A program made the translations under genes and the position numbers. The notes under the pieces are model-generated. The model did no database searches. It was not told where the DNA came from and saw only the letters and a program-made list of their open reading frames with translations. From Adhaeribacter terrigena (GTDB lineage: Bacteria; Bacteroidota; Bacteroidia; Cytophagales; Hymenobacteraceae), in assembly GCF_016623615.1 (NCBI RefSeq), contig NZ_JAEHFX010000006.1, forward strand, positions 1 through 64,000: a DNA stretch of 64,000 bases. The letters run 5' to 3'. Of this stretch, positions 33,840 to 42,855 are shown piece after piece. Every line of letters begins with the position of its first letter. The stretch's first letter is position 1.

Positions 33840-33869
33840 AAAACGCTATGGTTTTAGCCCCAAAAAGTA
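33840..33869 (+). repeat. TA16 repeat copy 15
   Basis: Core AAAACGCTATGGTTTT and tail AGCCCCAAAAAGTA, 11 bp after the scoB stop. The tail forms the left arm of the terminator that follows. Confidence 0.8.
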
Positions 33870-33901
33870 AAGCCCCGAATTGCTTCGGAGCTTTACTTTT
33901 T
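33862..33901. terminator. Bidirectional terminator between scoB and DUF983 gene
   Basis: Arms AAAAAGTAAAGC (33862-33873) and GCTTTACTTTTT (33890-33901) pair perfectly and enclose a further CCGAA/TTCGG stem. A and T tracts serve both convergent genes. Confidence 0.9.
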
Positions 33902-33914
33902 GGGGCTTATGCTT

Positions 33915-34343
33915 TTAATATTGTGGCGGTTTGTTTGGTTTGAATTCGCGTTTTTTGATCTGGTTGCAAGGCCCTTCGTAATTCTCGAAAATATTGATCC
34001 AGATGGCACGGGAAAGCCGGAAAGTGATCGGCAGCAGCCCTACCACAATAAGCACGATCATGGTCATGATCATAGTCAGGGTTATTTCCTCTACAAAAAG
34101 GTTGAGTACAAAAAAAACCATCAGGAAAATAGCCGTACTAATACCGAAACTCACGTACATGGCGCCGTAATAAAAACCGGGCTCTTTTTCGTAGGCCAGG
34201 CCACAGCACGGGCAGCTCTCATACATGTCGGCAAAGTGTTTGGGGCTGTAAAGCGTGTTGGGCGGAAACAAATCGCCGTCGTGGCAACGCGGGCATTTTG
34301 AATTTAAAACGCTGTAAAATTTAGATGCTTTCCAATTGGCCAT
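33915..34343 (-). CDS. DUF983 zinc-finger membrane protein
   Basis: A 142-residue DUF983 protein: an N-terminal zinc-binding unit (KCPRCHDGDLF near residue 16 and CPCCGLAY near 44), then two membrane segments (about 62-84 and 90-110) and a conserved end with RLSRAIWINIFENYEG. The function of the family is unknown; it is widespread in Bacteroidota and Alphaproteobacteria. It is a single gene convergent with scoB. Confidence 0.9.
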   Translation of the reverse strand: MANWKASKFYSVLNSKCPRCHDGDLFPPNTLYSPKHFADMYESCPCCGLAYEKEPGFYYGAMYVSFGISTAIFLMVFFVLNLFVEEITLTMIMTMIVLIVVGLLPITFRLSRAIWINIFENYEGPCNQIKKREFKPNKPPQY

Positions 34344-34442
34344 AGCAATTTTGTTAACCTGAATGATGCCGCAAAAGTACGATTCCTATACGCCAAATGC
34401 ACGCAAATAAATAAAATAAACCCGCCTTTAAGGAATGGCAAT

Positions 34443-34471
34443 AGTTTTCAGGCCCTATTTCCTAGCGTTTT
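34443..34471 (-). repeat. TA16 repeat copy 16 carrying a stop codon
   Basis: AGTTTTCAGGCCC and ATTTCCTAGCGTTTT. On the minus strand the core AAAACGCTAG gives the last codons and the TAG stop of the pyruvate kinase gene. Confidence 0.75.
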
Positions 34472-36351
34472 CCACGGGCATTTTCTTCGGCAATTGGTTC
34501 TAATTCCGAAATCTGCAAATTGCGCAGCATCGACGTTTTTTTGTGCTGATGCAGCTGCATCAGCGCCAGGATCTCATCGAGCATCTGAATGGCCTGCACC
34601 ACGTGCGGGCCTTTATTCAGCATCACGCAATCAGCCCGCTGGCTCATGGCAGCATCGGTAATTTCGGCCCGGGAAGGCCGCCCTTTTTTCGCCAGCGTTT
34701 CGAGCACCTGCGTGGCCCAGACTACCGGCATGTGCGCCGCTTCACAAAGCCACAGAATTTCTTCCTGCACTTCGGCCAGCCTTTCCCAGCCGCATTCCAC
34801 CGCCAGGTCTCCGCGCGCAATCATAATACCGGCCGGGTAGCGGCGCATTACGGCAAGCAGCAAATGCGGCAGATTGCGGAACGCTTCCTTGGTTTCGATC
34901 TTGAGCATGATGCCCGTTTTAACGGCGCCATTTTTTTCCATGAGGTTTTGCAATTCCAAGACCGTATCCGGATGGTTCACAAAAGAAAGGTTTACAATAT
35001 CGGCATGCTTCATTACAAACGGCAGATCCTGTTTGTCTTTCTCGGTAAGGTCGGTGAGGTTGAGCTTGCTGTCGGGCAGGTTAATGCCTTTGTTAGCGCG
35101 CAGTTTACTGCCTTTTTCGCTGGCAGCGGTAATTCTGATGAGCAACTGCCCGGCGCTTACCGTTTTTATTTCGCCGGTTATTTTCCCGTCATCGAACAAG
35201 ATGGGCTGCCCCGCTTTTACCCGCGTAAATACTTCCGGCAAGGTGCAGGAAATATGCGCCGGTTTTATAATGTGCCCGCCGGCATCGAAGATAGCGGGTT
35301 CGCCGGGCAACGGCTCCTTATGCAGGATCAGGAAATTATCTTTTTTGAGCGTGATAGGTATTTCCATGGCTGGCAACTCGCCTACCTCCGCTTCACGTTG
35401 CGGCATATTTTTATTGTTTACCCGCATGGTAGTGCCGGTGCCAATGTAAGATGTCTTGAACAAATGAGCCACCACGCCGGCCGCTGTTTTCTTGACCACC
35501 GAAAGCCGGCGTTTGCGCCCCCGCGTATCGCGGAAATCCAACACGTCGCCGATCTGCAATTGCTTTACCCAGGCGCTGCTAAACGGCAAACGGGAATCTA
35601 CCCGGAAGTTCGGTTCCTTGCCGGCCGCCGATAACCAGACATTGGCCGGCGAAACGACCTGCCCCTGTTCGTCGCGGATCGGGTGGATGGAAATTAATTT
35701 CGGGCCGGGTTTTAAGGGGCCGGTGCGCAGCTTGGGTCCCATCAGATCCATGAGGACCTTACAGGGCAGGTTCAGTTCTTTTTCGGCGCGTTTTATATTT
35801 TTGATCATTTCCAGCCACACCTTTTCATCGTCGTGCGCGCAGTTAATGCGGGCGCAATTCATGCCTGCCAGCATCATGCGGCATAAAAGGTCATAATCAG
35901 AAGCCAGTTCGGTGGGAATGGTAACCATGATACGGGCATTCCGGTTAGCGGGCGCGGTGCCGAGCAAGGCATGGGTGTTGGCTTGAAGCAGTTCGTTGCT
36001 TTCAGAAAAAGTAATAGCGGGCTCCTTGCTGGCAGGTTGGGAATCCAGGGAAATTCCGAGTTGCTTCTGCACGGCAAATAAACTGGCTAAAACGTGGCCT
36101 TCGGTGCGGCCGAGGGAGGAAAGCCCTTTCTCAGCCAAAGCGGCCTGCAGCGTTCTGATATCGTGCTGCCGCAGTGCCAGGTAGTGCAACAGGTTGCGCG
36201 CGCTTAGCCGGAAATCTTTATTTACTTCTTTTATAGCCGGCGTAAATCTTTCTTCCATGGTCAGAGCCGCCTGGATCAAAACCTCCAGTTCGGCTACCTG
36301 GGTTATCAATACTTTTTTATTACTGGCATTCGAAGCTTTATTACTTTGCAT
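34462..36351 (-). CDS. Pyruvate kinase-like protein without C-terminal regulatory domain
   Basis: A 629-residue protein. Residues ~135-600 follow the pyruvate kinase barrel: ARIMVTIPTELASDYDLLCRM with GMNCARINCAHDD, VLMDLMGPKLRTG, GINLPDSKLNLTDLTEKD, MLKIETKEAFRNLPHL, GIMIARGDLAVECGWERLAEVQEEIL and PVVWATQVLETLAKKGRPSRAEITD (each conserved in the family, parts quoted). It carries a 130-residue helical N-terminal extension and stops before the usual C-terminal (PK_C) effector domain; the B domain is enlarged. It likely makes pyruvate from phosphoenolpyruvate with altered regulation, but a different phosphotransfer role is possible. It is a single gene whose stop codon lies in a TA16 repeat. 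Confidence 0.85.
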   Translation of the reverse strand: MQSNKASNASNKKVLITQVAELEVLIQAALTMEERFTPAIKEVNKDFRLSARNLLHYLALRQHDIRTLQAALAEKGLSSLGRTEGHVLASLFAVQKQLGISLDSQPASKEPAITFSESNELLQANTHALLGTAPANRNARIMVTIPTELASDYDLLCRMMLAGMNCARINCAHDDEKVWLEMIKNIKRAEKELNLPCKVLMDLMGPKLRTGPLKPGPKLISIHPIRDEQGQVVSPANVWLSAAGKEPNFRVDSRLPFSSAWVKQLQIGDVLDFRDTRGRKRRLSVVKKTAAGVVAHLFKTSYIGTGTTMRVNNKNMPQREAEVGELPAMEIPITLKKDNFLILHKEPLPGEPAIFDAGGHIIKPAHISCTLPEVFTRVKAGQPILFDDGKITGEIKTVSAGQLLIRITAASEKGSKLRANKGINLPDSKLNLTDLTEKDKQDLPFVMKHADIVNLSFVNHPDTVLELQNLMEKNGAVKTGIMLKIETKEAFRNLPHLLLAVMRRYPAGIMIARGDLAVECGWERLAEVQEEILWLCEAAHMPVVWATQVLETLAKKGRPSRAEITDAAMSQRADCVMLNKGPHVVQAIQMLDEILALMQLHQHKKTSMLRNLQISELEPIAEENARGKR

Positions 36352-36657
36352 ACGGATTCCTTTAAGGTTATTAGGTGGTAGAACAAGCCGGTATTCGGGG
36401 GCCGGGCTGAAGGCGGTGGGTGGAAAGCGCGGGGCAGGCGGCTGTTTATCTTGTATAAGATTCAGATGGGGCTTTTGTTTACCTAAGCGGAAGGAAACAA
36501 TCTTTTCTAACCTTTTTTTATTGTAAATTCACCCAAAAATCAGCGCTGTTTTCCGGCGGTTTTACCCTAATTTACGTTCATATTATTTTTAACGCCTATT
36601 ACGGGTTTCCCTAAAACCAGCTTATTGCTAAGCTAACCCTTTTTTTATTAAAACGCT
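36352..36657. other. 306-bp gap between divergent genes
   Basis: No ORF or RNA gene seen. The end of the gap is T-rich and leads into TA16 copy 17, which contains the start codon of the next gene. Confidence 0.4.
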
Positions 36658-36678
36658 ATGCCTACGAACAAGAAAAGT
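36650..36678 (+). repeat. TA16-like copy 17 carrying a start codon
   Basis: AAAACGCTATG then CCTACGAACAAGAAAAGT: the left core half and the AAAAGT tail are at the consensus spacing, while the middle has diverged. The ATG of the core is the start codon at 36658. Confidence 0.5.
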
Positions 36679-38220
36679 GAGCCAAATATCTCGGAGCACA
36701 AACTTATCTTAAGAACTCTGCGCCTTTCCGATTATAAAGCAATTAAAGAAATAATGGATATGGTTTATTCCAACCTGGGCGGCTCCTGGACCCAGAAGGA
36801 ATTTTCGGCGCTGCTCAAGCATTTCCCCGAAGGCCAGATCTGTATTGAAGACAAAGGAAAAGTAATTGCCGGCGCTTTATCGGTGATCGTTAAATATTCC
36901 GATTACGGCGACAAACATACCTACGAACAAATCATCGGGAAAGGCAAATTCGATACCCACAATCCTGACGGCGACACGCTTTACGGCGTAGATATTTTTG
37001 TGCATCCCGAGTACCGCAATTTGCGCCTGGGCCGCCGCTTGTACGATGCCCGGAAAGAGATCTGCGAAAACCTGAACCTGCGCGGCATTATAGCTGGCGG
37101 CCGCATTCCCGGTTACCTCGAACACGCCGACAGACTTACCCCGCGCCAGTACATCGAGCAGGTCCGCAACAAAGAAATATTCGATCCGATCCTCAGCTTC
37201 CAGCTCAGCAACGACTTTCACGTGCGTAAAATTCTGAAAGGCTATTTGCCGCAGGATAAAGAGTCGAAAGCCTATGCTACCTTGCTGGAATGGATTAACG
37301 TGTATTATGAAGAAAAAGAAGTAATTGTTGGCGGCAACAAACGCGTGGTGCGCATCGGCATTGTGCAGTGGCAGATGCGCAGCGTAACTTCTCTGGAAGA
37401 CATGATGCAGCAGATCGAATTTTTCGTGGACACGGTAAGTTCTTATAAAGCCGATATTGTGATGTTCCCGGAATTTTTCAACGCCCCGCTCATGGCGCTT
37501 TCCGACGAGAAAACGTCATCGGCGGCCATCCGCGCTTTAGCCGATTACACGCAGGAAGTGCGGGAGCAAATGATCCACCTGGCGCTGAGCTACAACATCA
37601 ATATTATTGCGGGCAGCATGCCGGAATATTACGACAATAAACTCTTTAACGTAAGTTACTTATGTCGTCGCGACGGTACTTACGACAAACAATACAAACT
37701 GCACGTAACCCCCGACGAACAAGCGCACTGGGGCATGCGCGGCGGCCAGAAACTAAAGGTTTTCGATACGGATATCGGCAAGATCGGCATCCTGATCTGC
37801 TACGATGTGGAGTTCCCGGAACTGTCGCGTTTGCTTTCGGATATGGATATGAAGATCCTGTTTGTACCGTACTGGACCGATACCAAAAATGCGTATCTGC
37901 GGGTTAGAAGGTGTGCCCAGGCGCGGGCCATTGAAAACGAATGTTACGTGGCCATTACCGGCAGCGTAGGCAATATTCCACGCATCGAAAACATGGATAT
38001 TCAGTATTCGCAGTCAGCCGTTTTTTCGCCTTCGGATTTTGCTTTCCCGCACGATGCTACCATTGCCGAAGCCACGCCGAATACCGAAATGACGCTGATC
38101 GCGGACCTGGACCTGGACTTGCTGAAAGACCTGAACACTACAGGCAGCGTGCGTAATTTATTCCAGCGCCGTAAAGACCTTTACAACGTGAACTGGATCC
38201 TGCGCGAGCCGCCGCTTTAA
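36658..38220 (+). CDS. GNAT acetyltransferase-carbon-nitrogen hydrolase fusion
   Basis: A 520-residue two-domain protein. Residues ~15-175 are a GNAT N-acetyltransferase with the acetyl-CoA loop in RNLRLGRRLYDARKE; residues ~230-505 are a nitrilase-superfamily amidohydrolase with the catalytic triad Glu in FPEFFN (about 272), Lys in DKQYKLH (about 347) and Cys in ILICYDVEFPE (about 381). This fusion is known from many bacteria and is usually annotated as a bifunctional GNAT/carbon-nitrogen hydrolase of unknown substrate. It may acetylate and then deacylate a small metabolite, or repair one. It stands alone and ends at a strong terminator. Confidence 0.92.
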   Translation: MPTNKKSEPNISEHKLILRTLRLSDYKAIKEIMDMVYSNLGGSWTQKEFSALLKHFPEGQICIEDKGKVIAGALSVIVKYSDYGDKHTYEQIIGKGKFDTHNPDGDTLYGVDIFVHPEYRNLRLGRRLYDARKEICENLNLRGIIAGGRIPGYLEHADRLTPRQYIEQVRNKEIFDPILSFQLSNDFHVRKILKGYLPQDKESKAYATLLEWINVYYEEKEVIVGGNKRVVRIGIVQWQMRSVTSLEDMMQQIEFFVDTVSSYKADIVMFPEFFNAPLMALSDEKTSSAAIRALADYTQEVREQMIHLALSYNINIIAGSMPEYYDNKLFNVSYLCRRDGTYDKQYKLHVTPDEQAHWGMRGGQKLKVFDTDIGKIGILICYDVEFPELSRLLSDMDMKILFVPYWTDTKNAYLRVRRCAQARAIENECYVAITGSVGNIPRIENMDIQYSQSAVFSPSDFAFPHDATIAEATPNTEMTLIADLDLDLLKDLNTTGSVRNLFQRRKDLYNVNWILREPPL

Positions 38221-38247
38221 TACTTGGGAATAAAATTCAAACCAAAT

Positions 38248-38288
38248 AAAAAAGCCTTCTGTTTTATAGCAGAAGGCTTTACTTTTTT
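38248..38288. terminator. Terminator after the GNAT-nitrilase gene
   Basis: Perfect 11-bp arms AAAGCCTTCTG (38251-38261) and CAGAAGGCTTT (38270-38280), flanked by A-rich sequence and a T tract that is also the tail of the next TA16 repeat. Confidence 0.9.
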
Positions 38289-38315
38289 ACTGCAAAACCA
38301 TAGCGTTTTTACAGG
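38281..38315 (-). repeat. TA16 repeat copy 18 (tail on both sides)
   Basis: ACTTTTTTACTGC, core AAAACCATAGCGTTTT, then TACAGGC. It lies between two convergent genes and is fused to the terminator. Confidence 0.75.
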
Positions 38316-38331
38316 CATTGACACCAGGGTG

Positions 38332-39111
38332 TTAGTCTTCTACCTCTACAAGTCTTACCTTTTCTGCCGGCAGTTTTTCTAAGGTATGGATAGCACGGTT
38401 CCGGTGGTTGGCACCCAGTAAAACCAGGATGCGTTTCCCCGGATTGTTCTGCACAAGCTTTACAATATTTTCAGTAATGATCTCGTCGCGACGGCGGTTA
38501 AATTGAGTATACGTTTCGTAGCGCGTACCTTTTACGGCTTCATCTAAAACCTCGTAAAATGTGCGGGTAATGTCATCGTATTGCCCGTTATTCAGAATGG
38601 CGGGCGAAGCGGTTTTTGCCAGTTCAACTTGTTGTTTTGAAAGTTCGGCAAGGGGTATAAGTCTGGGCTGAAGCAGGGAATCGCGGTTCATTTCGCGTTC
38701 CAGTTTTTTTATTTTTCCCAGCTCCGTTTGCTCATTTTTAAAAACATCCGCAGGCATTTTTTTGCCGCGCATTTCTTCACCATACCAATCCAGGCCCCGC
38801 ACTTTCTCCCGCGGAAAATCTTTTAAAACCTGCCGCATTTCCAGCGGATAAAACTGCTTTAAATAGGTAGTATCTTCCTGCAGATCTTCCGGCCGGATTT
38901 CGATAGCAATAATATCCGGACCGAACTTTTGAATTTGCTGCGTGACTTTCGCGTAGGGGTAATTGGGGTTGCTTAAATGGAATTTGTGAACCGTGGCCAG
39001 AACCTGTACTTCGGCCGGCAATGCAGCTTGTTCAACGGGTTTTTCAACAGAACGGCAACCGGTAGTGGCAAGCAGCAAAAACAGCCCGAAAACCTTTACT
39101 TTTTGAAGCAT
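38332..39111 (-). CDS. Tiki/TraB-like (DUF5694-type) lipoprotein
   Basis: A 259-residue protein with a lipobox LLATTGC (Cys 19). The mature part begins with VQVLATVHKFH, has DIIAIEIRPEDLQED and ends with KRILVLLGANHRN, a layout that fits the Tiki/TraB/PrgY superfamily as seen in DUF5694 proteins, where two GxxH-like motifs and acidic residues form a metal centre. It is probably an outer-membrane or periplasmic lipoprotein with hydrolase activity; the substrate is unknown. Its first codons, including the ATG, lie within a TA16 repeat. Confidence 0.7.
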   Translation of the reverse strand: MLQKVKVFGLFLLLATTGCRSVEKPVEQAALPAEVQVLATVHKFHLSNPNYPYAKVTQQIQKFGPDIIAIEIRPEDLQEDTTYLKQFYPLEMRQVLKDFPREKVRGLDWYGEEMRGKKMPADVFKNEQTELGKIKKLEREMNRDSLLQPRLIPLAELSKQQVELAKTASPAILNNGQYDDITRTFYEVLDEAVKGTRYETYTQFNRRRDEIITENIVKLVQNNPGKRILVLLGANHRNRAIHTLEKLPAEKVRLVEVED

Positions 39112-39129
39112 TTAGAATAGCGTTTTTTT
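39098..39129 (-). repeat. TA16 repeat copy 19 carrying a start codon
   Basis: ACTTTTTGAAGCA and TTTAGAATAGCGTTTTTT. On the minus strand the ATG of the DUF5694 gene lies between core and tail, and the tail AAAAAGTA codes for Lys-Val at residues 4-5. Confidence 0.65.
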
Positions 39130-39172
39130 CAAAAGTAGCAGAAAATAATGAAAAATTACGCTTCCTTTTTTA

Positions 39173-40267
39173 TCAGGAAAGGCTGCCTTTTTCCGCTTTC
39201 ATGGTCTCGGCTTTCTCTACTTTTTCAGCGGCTTCTTTTTTATCCTGGGCATCAGCTACCGGTTTTTCCTGTTCGTTTTGAGTTTCGGGTTCATAGCTAA
39301 GCGTAATGCAGATCGGAAAATGATCGGACCCGATTTTCTCCATCCTTCTGAGCGACACAATCTTGAAATCGCGGGTATGAAAAACGTGGTCTAAGGGCCA
39401 GCGAAGCAACAGGTAAAATGCATTGAAGGTAGCATACAAGCCCCGGCCGATGCGCGGATCTAAAAGCCCGCTGTTTTTCCGGAATAATTTGGAAGTATGC
39501 GACCAGGCCACATCGTTCATATCGCCGGCTACAATGGTGGGGCCCGGGTGGTCTTTCACATTTAAACCAACCACGATCAGCTCCGCATCGCGGGGCACAG
39601 ACGTTTCGGCTTCCTGCGGGGCAGGCGGGCGCGGATGCAAGCCATGAAAGGTAACCGGCGCACCGGAAGGCATTTCAATAATGGTATGCACTGAAGGAAC
39701 ATCAGGCTCTAGCAAAAACCTGATCTCCGGGTTAATAAGTTTCAGCCGCGAATAGAACAGCATGCCGTAGGTATTGGAAAGCGGCATAAAAAGGGTGTAT
39801 GTGTAATCCTTCTCCAGCTCTTCCAGATGATCTTTCCATAGCTGATCGGTTTCCACGGCCAGAATCACGTCCGGATCAGCTTTGCGCAGCATATCCAGGC
39901 AGGCCTGGTAGTTGCGGTTGGTTTCCAGCACATTGGTTACCACAATACGGATCCGGTCTTGCTCGCTTTCCGGCAGCCGGGTATCGAGCACCGTTTTTTT
40001 GTAAAAAGGCGTGTAGGGAAAAATGCGCCACGACTGGTAAACAATGCAGATCAGCAGCGAAATTTCCAGTAATAGCGCCAGCGTGCCTTTACCATGGTTA
40101 AACAAATAAAAGCCTAACAGGGCGATTATTCCGGCTGCAATGATCTGCAAACGCGGAAAATCAAACATCCTGATCCACCAGTATTCTTTTGGCGAAAGAG
40201 GAATCAGGGTGGCTAAAATGGTAACCACCGCAAAAAACAGGAAAATATAGGAGGCAAATTCAGTCAT
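39173..40267 (-). CDS. Membrane-anchored endonuclease/exonuclease/phosphatase family protein
   Basis: A 364-residue protein with three N-terminal membrane segments (about 5-25, 35-53 and 60-78) and an EEP-fold domain: VTNVLETNRN, DVILAVETDQLW (metal-binding Glu), GLHPRPPAP, VAGDMNDVAWS (catalytic Asp-x-Asn) and GSDHFPICITL (catalytic Asp-His). EEP enzymes cut phosphodiesters in nucleic acids, lipids or small phosphates; a membrane anchor with the domain outside suggests an extracytoplasmic substrate. The last ~35 residues are a charged low-complexity tail. Only 61 bp separate it from the gene downstream. Confidence 0.88.
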   Translation of the reverse strand: MTEFASYIFLFFAVVTILATLIPLSPKEYWWIRMFDFPRLQIIAAGIIALLGFYLFNHGKGTLALLLEISLLICIVYQSWRIFPYTPFYKKTVLDTRLPESEQDRIRIVVTNVLETNRNYQACLDMLRKADPDVILAVETDQLWKDHLEELEKDYTYTLFMPLSNTYGMLFYSRLKLINPEIRFLLEPDVPSVHTIIEMPSGAPVTFHGLHPRPPAPQEAETSVPRDAELIVVGLNVKDHPGPTIVAGDMNDVAWSHTSKLFRKNSGLLDPRIGRGLYATFNAFYLLLRWPLDHVFHTRDFKIVSLRRMEKIGSDHFPICITLSYEPETQNEQEKPVADAQDKKEAAEKVEKAETMKAEKGSLS

Positions 40268-40357
40268 TGCTTTCGCGAAAACTTTAGTGTTAACTTGTTA
40301 CCCAAAATATGGTTGGCTTACAAGGCAGATCTGAGTTTTTATTGAAGTTTGGCTGGC

Positions 40358-41479
40358 TTAATTGTCCGGAGAATTTATCAGAATGATGCCGTCGCTTTTC
40401 AGGGCCGTGGCTTTCACCATTGCTTCCTGGGGAATAGTATCGCCCAGGAGCATTCCCCAGGGTTTAAGCGGCGCTACCCGATCGAAAATGATCTTTAAAA
40501 TAGCTACCGCCGGAATGGAAAGGAACATGCCGGACACGCCCCATAAAGCCCCGCCTGCCAATACCGCCAGAATAGAAACCAAGGCATTGATCCGCACTTT
40601 TCCGGCTACCACTTTCGGCACGATCACATTATTATCCAGGAACTGGATCACGGAATACGCCCCGATAATGGCCAAAGGATAAAACAAACCATCTTTGGTA
40701 ACCAGCGCAATGAGCACCGGCAAGGCAATGGCAACAATGCCGCCCAGGTAAGGTACCAGGTTTAAAATTGCGCCTAAAACACCCAGCAAAACTGCATATT
40801 CAATGCCCAGCATGAGCAAGGCCATGGTGTTCAAAAAAGCCACGATCACGGTTTCGAAAAGTAGCCCCACAATGTAATTCTGAATAACAGTTTTTATTTC
40901 GTGCAGAATATCGCTTACTTTTATACTATTAGCTGCCGAAAAGACCTCGATCACAAAATAAACCAGCAGGTTCCGGTATAGCAGCAGCAGGAAAACATAA
41001 ATGGGTACCAGCGTAATAATTACCAGCAGATCGGTTAGGTAGGAAAAAGTTCCGCTTACCAGCCCGCCCCCGCCACTCAGCATATTGCTGCTGAAGCGGT
41101 TAAAATATTCTTTTTGCTTGGTTTCGCTCAGGTTAAATGCTTTGGTAAGCCATACCTGAATGCTGTGCAAATGCTCCATTAATTTCACCTTGAGTTGCGG
41201 CAGTGCTTCGGTAAATTGCCCCATCTGGAAGGTGATGAAAAAAGCCAGGCCCACCACAATGGCAATTGCCAGCAGCACGGTTAAGGTAATGGCCAGCAAC
41301 TTCGGAATCCGGAGGCTTTCCAGGAACCGGAGCACAGGGTTGAGCAGCACGGCCAGCAACACTGCAAAAGCCAGGGGCACCAGAATATCGCGGCCCATGA
41401 ATAACGCCAGCGTAAGCAGGGTTAACCCCAATAAAATAACAGTAGATTTTGCGTAAAAAGGAATAACGCGCTCGGGCAT
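40358..41479 (-). CDS. AI-2E family transporter (PerM/YdiK-like)
   Basis: A 373-residue polytopic protein of the AI-2 exporter superfamily with about eight membrane segments in the usual two-half pattern, a soluble insert around residues 75-150, and the family motifs VPYLGGIVAIALPVLIAL and GKVRINALVSILAVLAGGALWG. Members export autoinducer-2 or move sodium and protons; the substrate here cannot be told from sequence. It is followed after 90 bp by the EEP gene in the same direction. Confidence 0.9.
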   Translation of the reverse strand: MPERVIPFYAKSTVILLGLTLLTLALFMGRDILVPLAFAVLLAVLLNPVLRFLESLRIPKLLAITLTVLLAIAIVVGLAFFITFQMGQFTEALPQLKVKLMEHLHSIQVWLTKAFNLSETKQKEYFNRFSSNMLSGGGGLVSGTFSYLTDLLVIITLVPIYVFLLLLYRNLLVYFVIEVFSAANSIKVSDILHEIKTVIQNYIVGLLFETVIVAFLNTMALLMLGIEYAVLLGVLGAILNLVPYLGGIVAIALPVLIALVTKDGLFYPLAIIGAYSVIQFLDNNVIVPKVVAGKVRINALVSILAVLAGGALWGVSGMFLSIPAVAILKIIFDRVAPLKPWGMLLGDTIPQEAMVKATALKSDGIILINSPDN

Positions 41480-41564
41480 ATCGTTCGGAAAAAAAGCTTG
41501 ATCCGGTAATGGATCGTTGAATTCAGCAATTATTTCCCTTACGGATATAGCAAAATTTAGATAT

Positions 41565-41593
41565 AAAACGCTAGGCTTTTAAACAAAAAAACT
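41565..41593 (+). repeat. TA16 repeat copy 20
   Basis: Core AAAACGCTAGGCTTTT and tail AAACAAAAAAACT, ending at the ompA-type stop codon and 86 bp upstream of the AI-2E gene start. Confidence 0.7.
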
Positions 41594-42813
41594 CAGGGCA
41601 GGATCTCGAATTCCACACGCCGGTTTTGTTGTTTTCCTTCCTCGGTTTCGTTTGTAGCCACAGGCTGCGTTTCGCCAAAGCCTTTGGTTTTGATCCGTTT
41701 TTCGGCTATTCCTTTCCGGATCAGGTAAAATTTAACAGCCTTGGCCCGGTTTTCAGAAAGCGTCTGGTTGTAATCGGGCAGGTTGGTAATGTCGGTGTGG
41801 CCGTTAATCTGGATAGAAACGGTAGGGTTTTCAGTTAAAAAACCATACAATTTATCCAGCTCGGGGAAAGAAGCGGGCAGCAAAACAGACTTGTCGGGCT
41901 GGAAGAAGATCTTGTTCAGCCGGATGGTTTTCTTAGCCGTTACCTCCCCGAAGTATTCCGATCTTTTGGCAATTACTTCCGGATTTTTGGGGGCTACCGG
42001 TTCCGGATTTTTTACTTCTGCCGGTTCGGGCTGTTGGGCAATAATTTCCGGTTTCCGGTCACCTACTTTAACAAGGCTGATATCGTCGATGTAGTAATAA
42101 GCAAACCCTTCATCCGATTCTTTCCCGAAGGAAAGGATTTTCTCTTTCGCAGTCTTTTTCCGGGGTGTAAAACCGGCAGCTGGCACTACTTTTAACCGGG
42201 GCACTTTATCGTAAGCCTGAAAATTGCCGATGGTAAGCGTGGTTTCACCACCGGCAGCCTTAAATTGTCCGGAGATTTTAGTCCAGTTATCCCGGTCGGT
42301 AATGATATTCTCCGGGGCAAGTTCTACCTGAGGCTTAGCCATTAAAAAACCGTTCTGTAGCAGCAAAGGTGCACGCTGGCTTACAAAAAAACCAATTCCG
42401 CTGGTTGCCAGTTCGCTATATTCTGCCAGACTCACGTAAAATTCCGCTTCATACAATGCATCTTTTTCAAGCGGCTCAGCCAGGCGAACCATAATAAATT
42501 CGCGGTAATCTTCTGAACCGGCCCGCAAAATAGAAATTCCGCCATAGGCTTCGCCGGTACGGGGTTCCTGGTGACCAGTATAATTTATAGAAGGTTTCAG
42601 TTCGTAAGAGCGTGACTTTTTATGAAAAAGATCTGCCGGCACGCCCCTGCCGGCAGCGGTTGAAGACCAAGGTTGGGCTAAGTAAAAATGGCCTCTTTCC
42701 AGCGGAAGAGCAGCAACATCTTCAAAACTACCATTCGGGATCAGATTTTCCTGTGAAAACGCTATGGTTTGAAAGCTAAAAAGGGCTAATCCGGCCAGTA
42801 AAAACTTCTTCAT
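41593..42813 (-). CDS. OmpA-family outer membrane protein
   Basis: A 406-residue exported protein: signal peptide 1-20 (ending IAFS before Q), a carbohydrate-binding-module-like beta domain (about 22-255, starting ENLIPNGSFED), a proline-rich linker near 260-285, and a C-terminal OmpA domain (about 300-405) with INGHTDITNLPDYNQTLSE, NRAKAVKFYLIRKGI and NRRVEFEI. The OmpA part binds peptidoglycan and anchors the outer membrane. The N-terminal domain begins like the gliding/T9SS-linked surface proteins of Bacteroidota. Its signal peptide is coded by a TA16 repeat. Confidence 0.92.
   Translation of the reverse strand: MKKFLLAGLALFSFQTIAFSQENLIPNGSFEDVAALPLERGHFYLAQPWSSTAAGRGVPADLFHKKSRSYELKPSINYTGHQEPRTGEAYGGISILRAGSEDYREFIMVRLAEPLEKDALYEAEFYVSLAEYSELATSGIGFFVSQRAPLLLQNGFLMAKPQVELAPENIITDRDNWTKISGQFKAAGGETTLTIGNFQAYDKVPRLKVVPAAGFTPRKKTAKEKILSFGKESDEGFAYYYIDDISLVKVGDRKPEIIAQQPEPAEVKNPEPVAPKNPEVIAKRSEYFGEVTAKKTIRLNKIFFQPDKSVLLPASFPELDKLYGFLTENPTVSIQINGHTDITNLPDYNQTLSENRAKAVKFYLIRKGIAEKRIKTKGFGETQPVATNETEEGKQQNRRVEFEILP
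42756..42785 (+). repeat. TA16 repeat copy 21 inside a signal peptide
   Basis: Core AAAACGCTATGGTTTG and tail AAAGCTAAAAAGGG, in frame with the OmpA gene, coding for LFSFQTIAFS at the end of the signal peptide. Confidence 0.7.
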
Positions 42814-42855
42814 ATTAATTTCTATTGCACATGAAACGTGCCAAAGCCGGTTTTA

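Noticed and set aside
34543-35634. 363-codon plus-strand ORF opposite the pyruvate kinase gene
   Set aside because: Entirely antisense to conserved pyruvate kinase codons.
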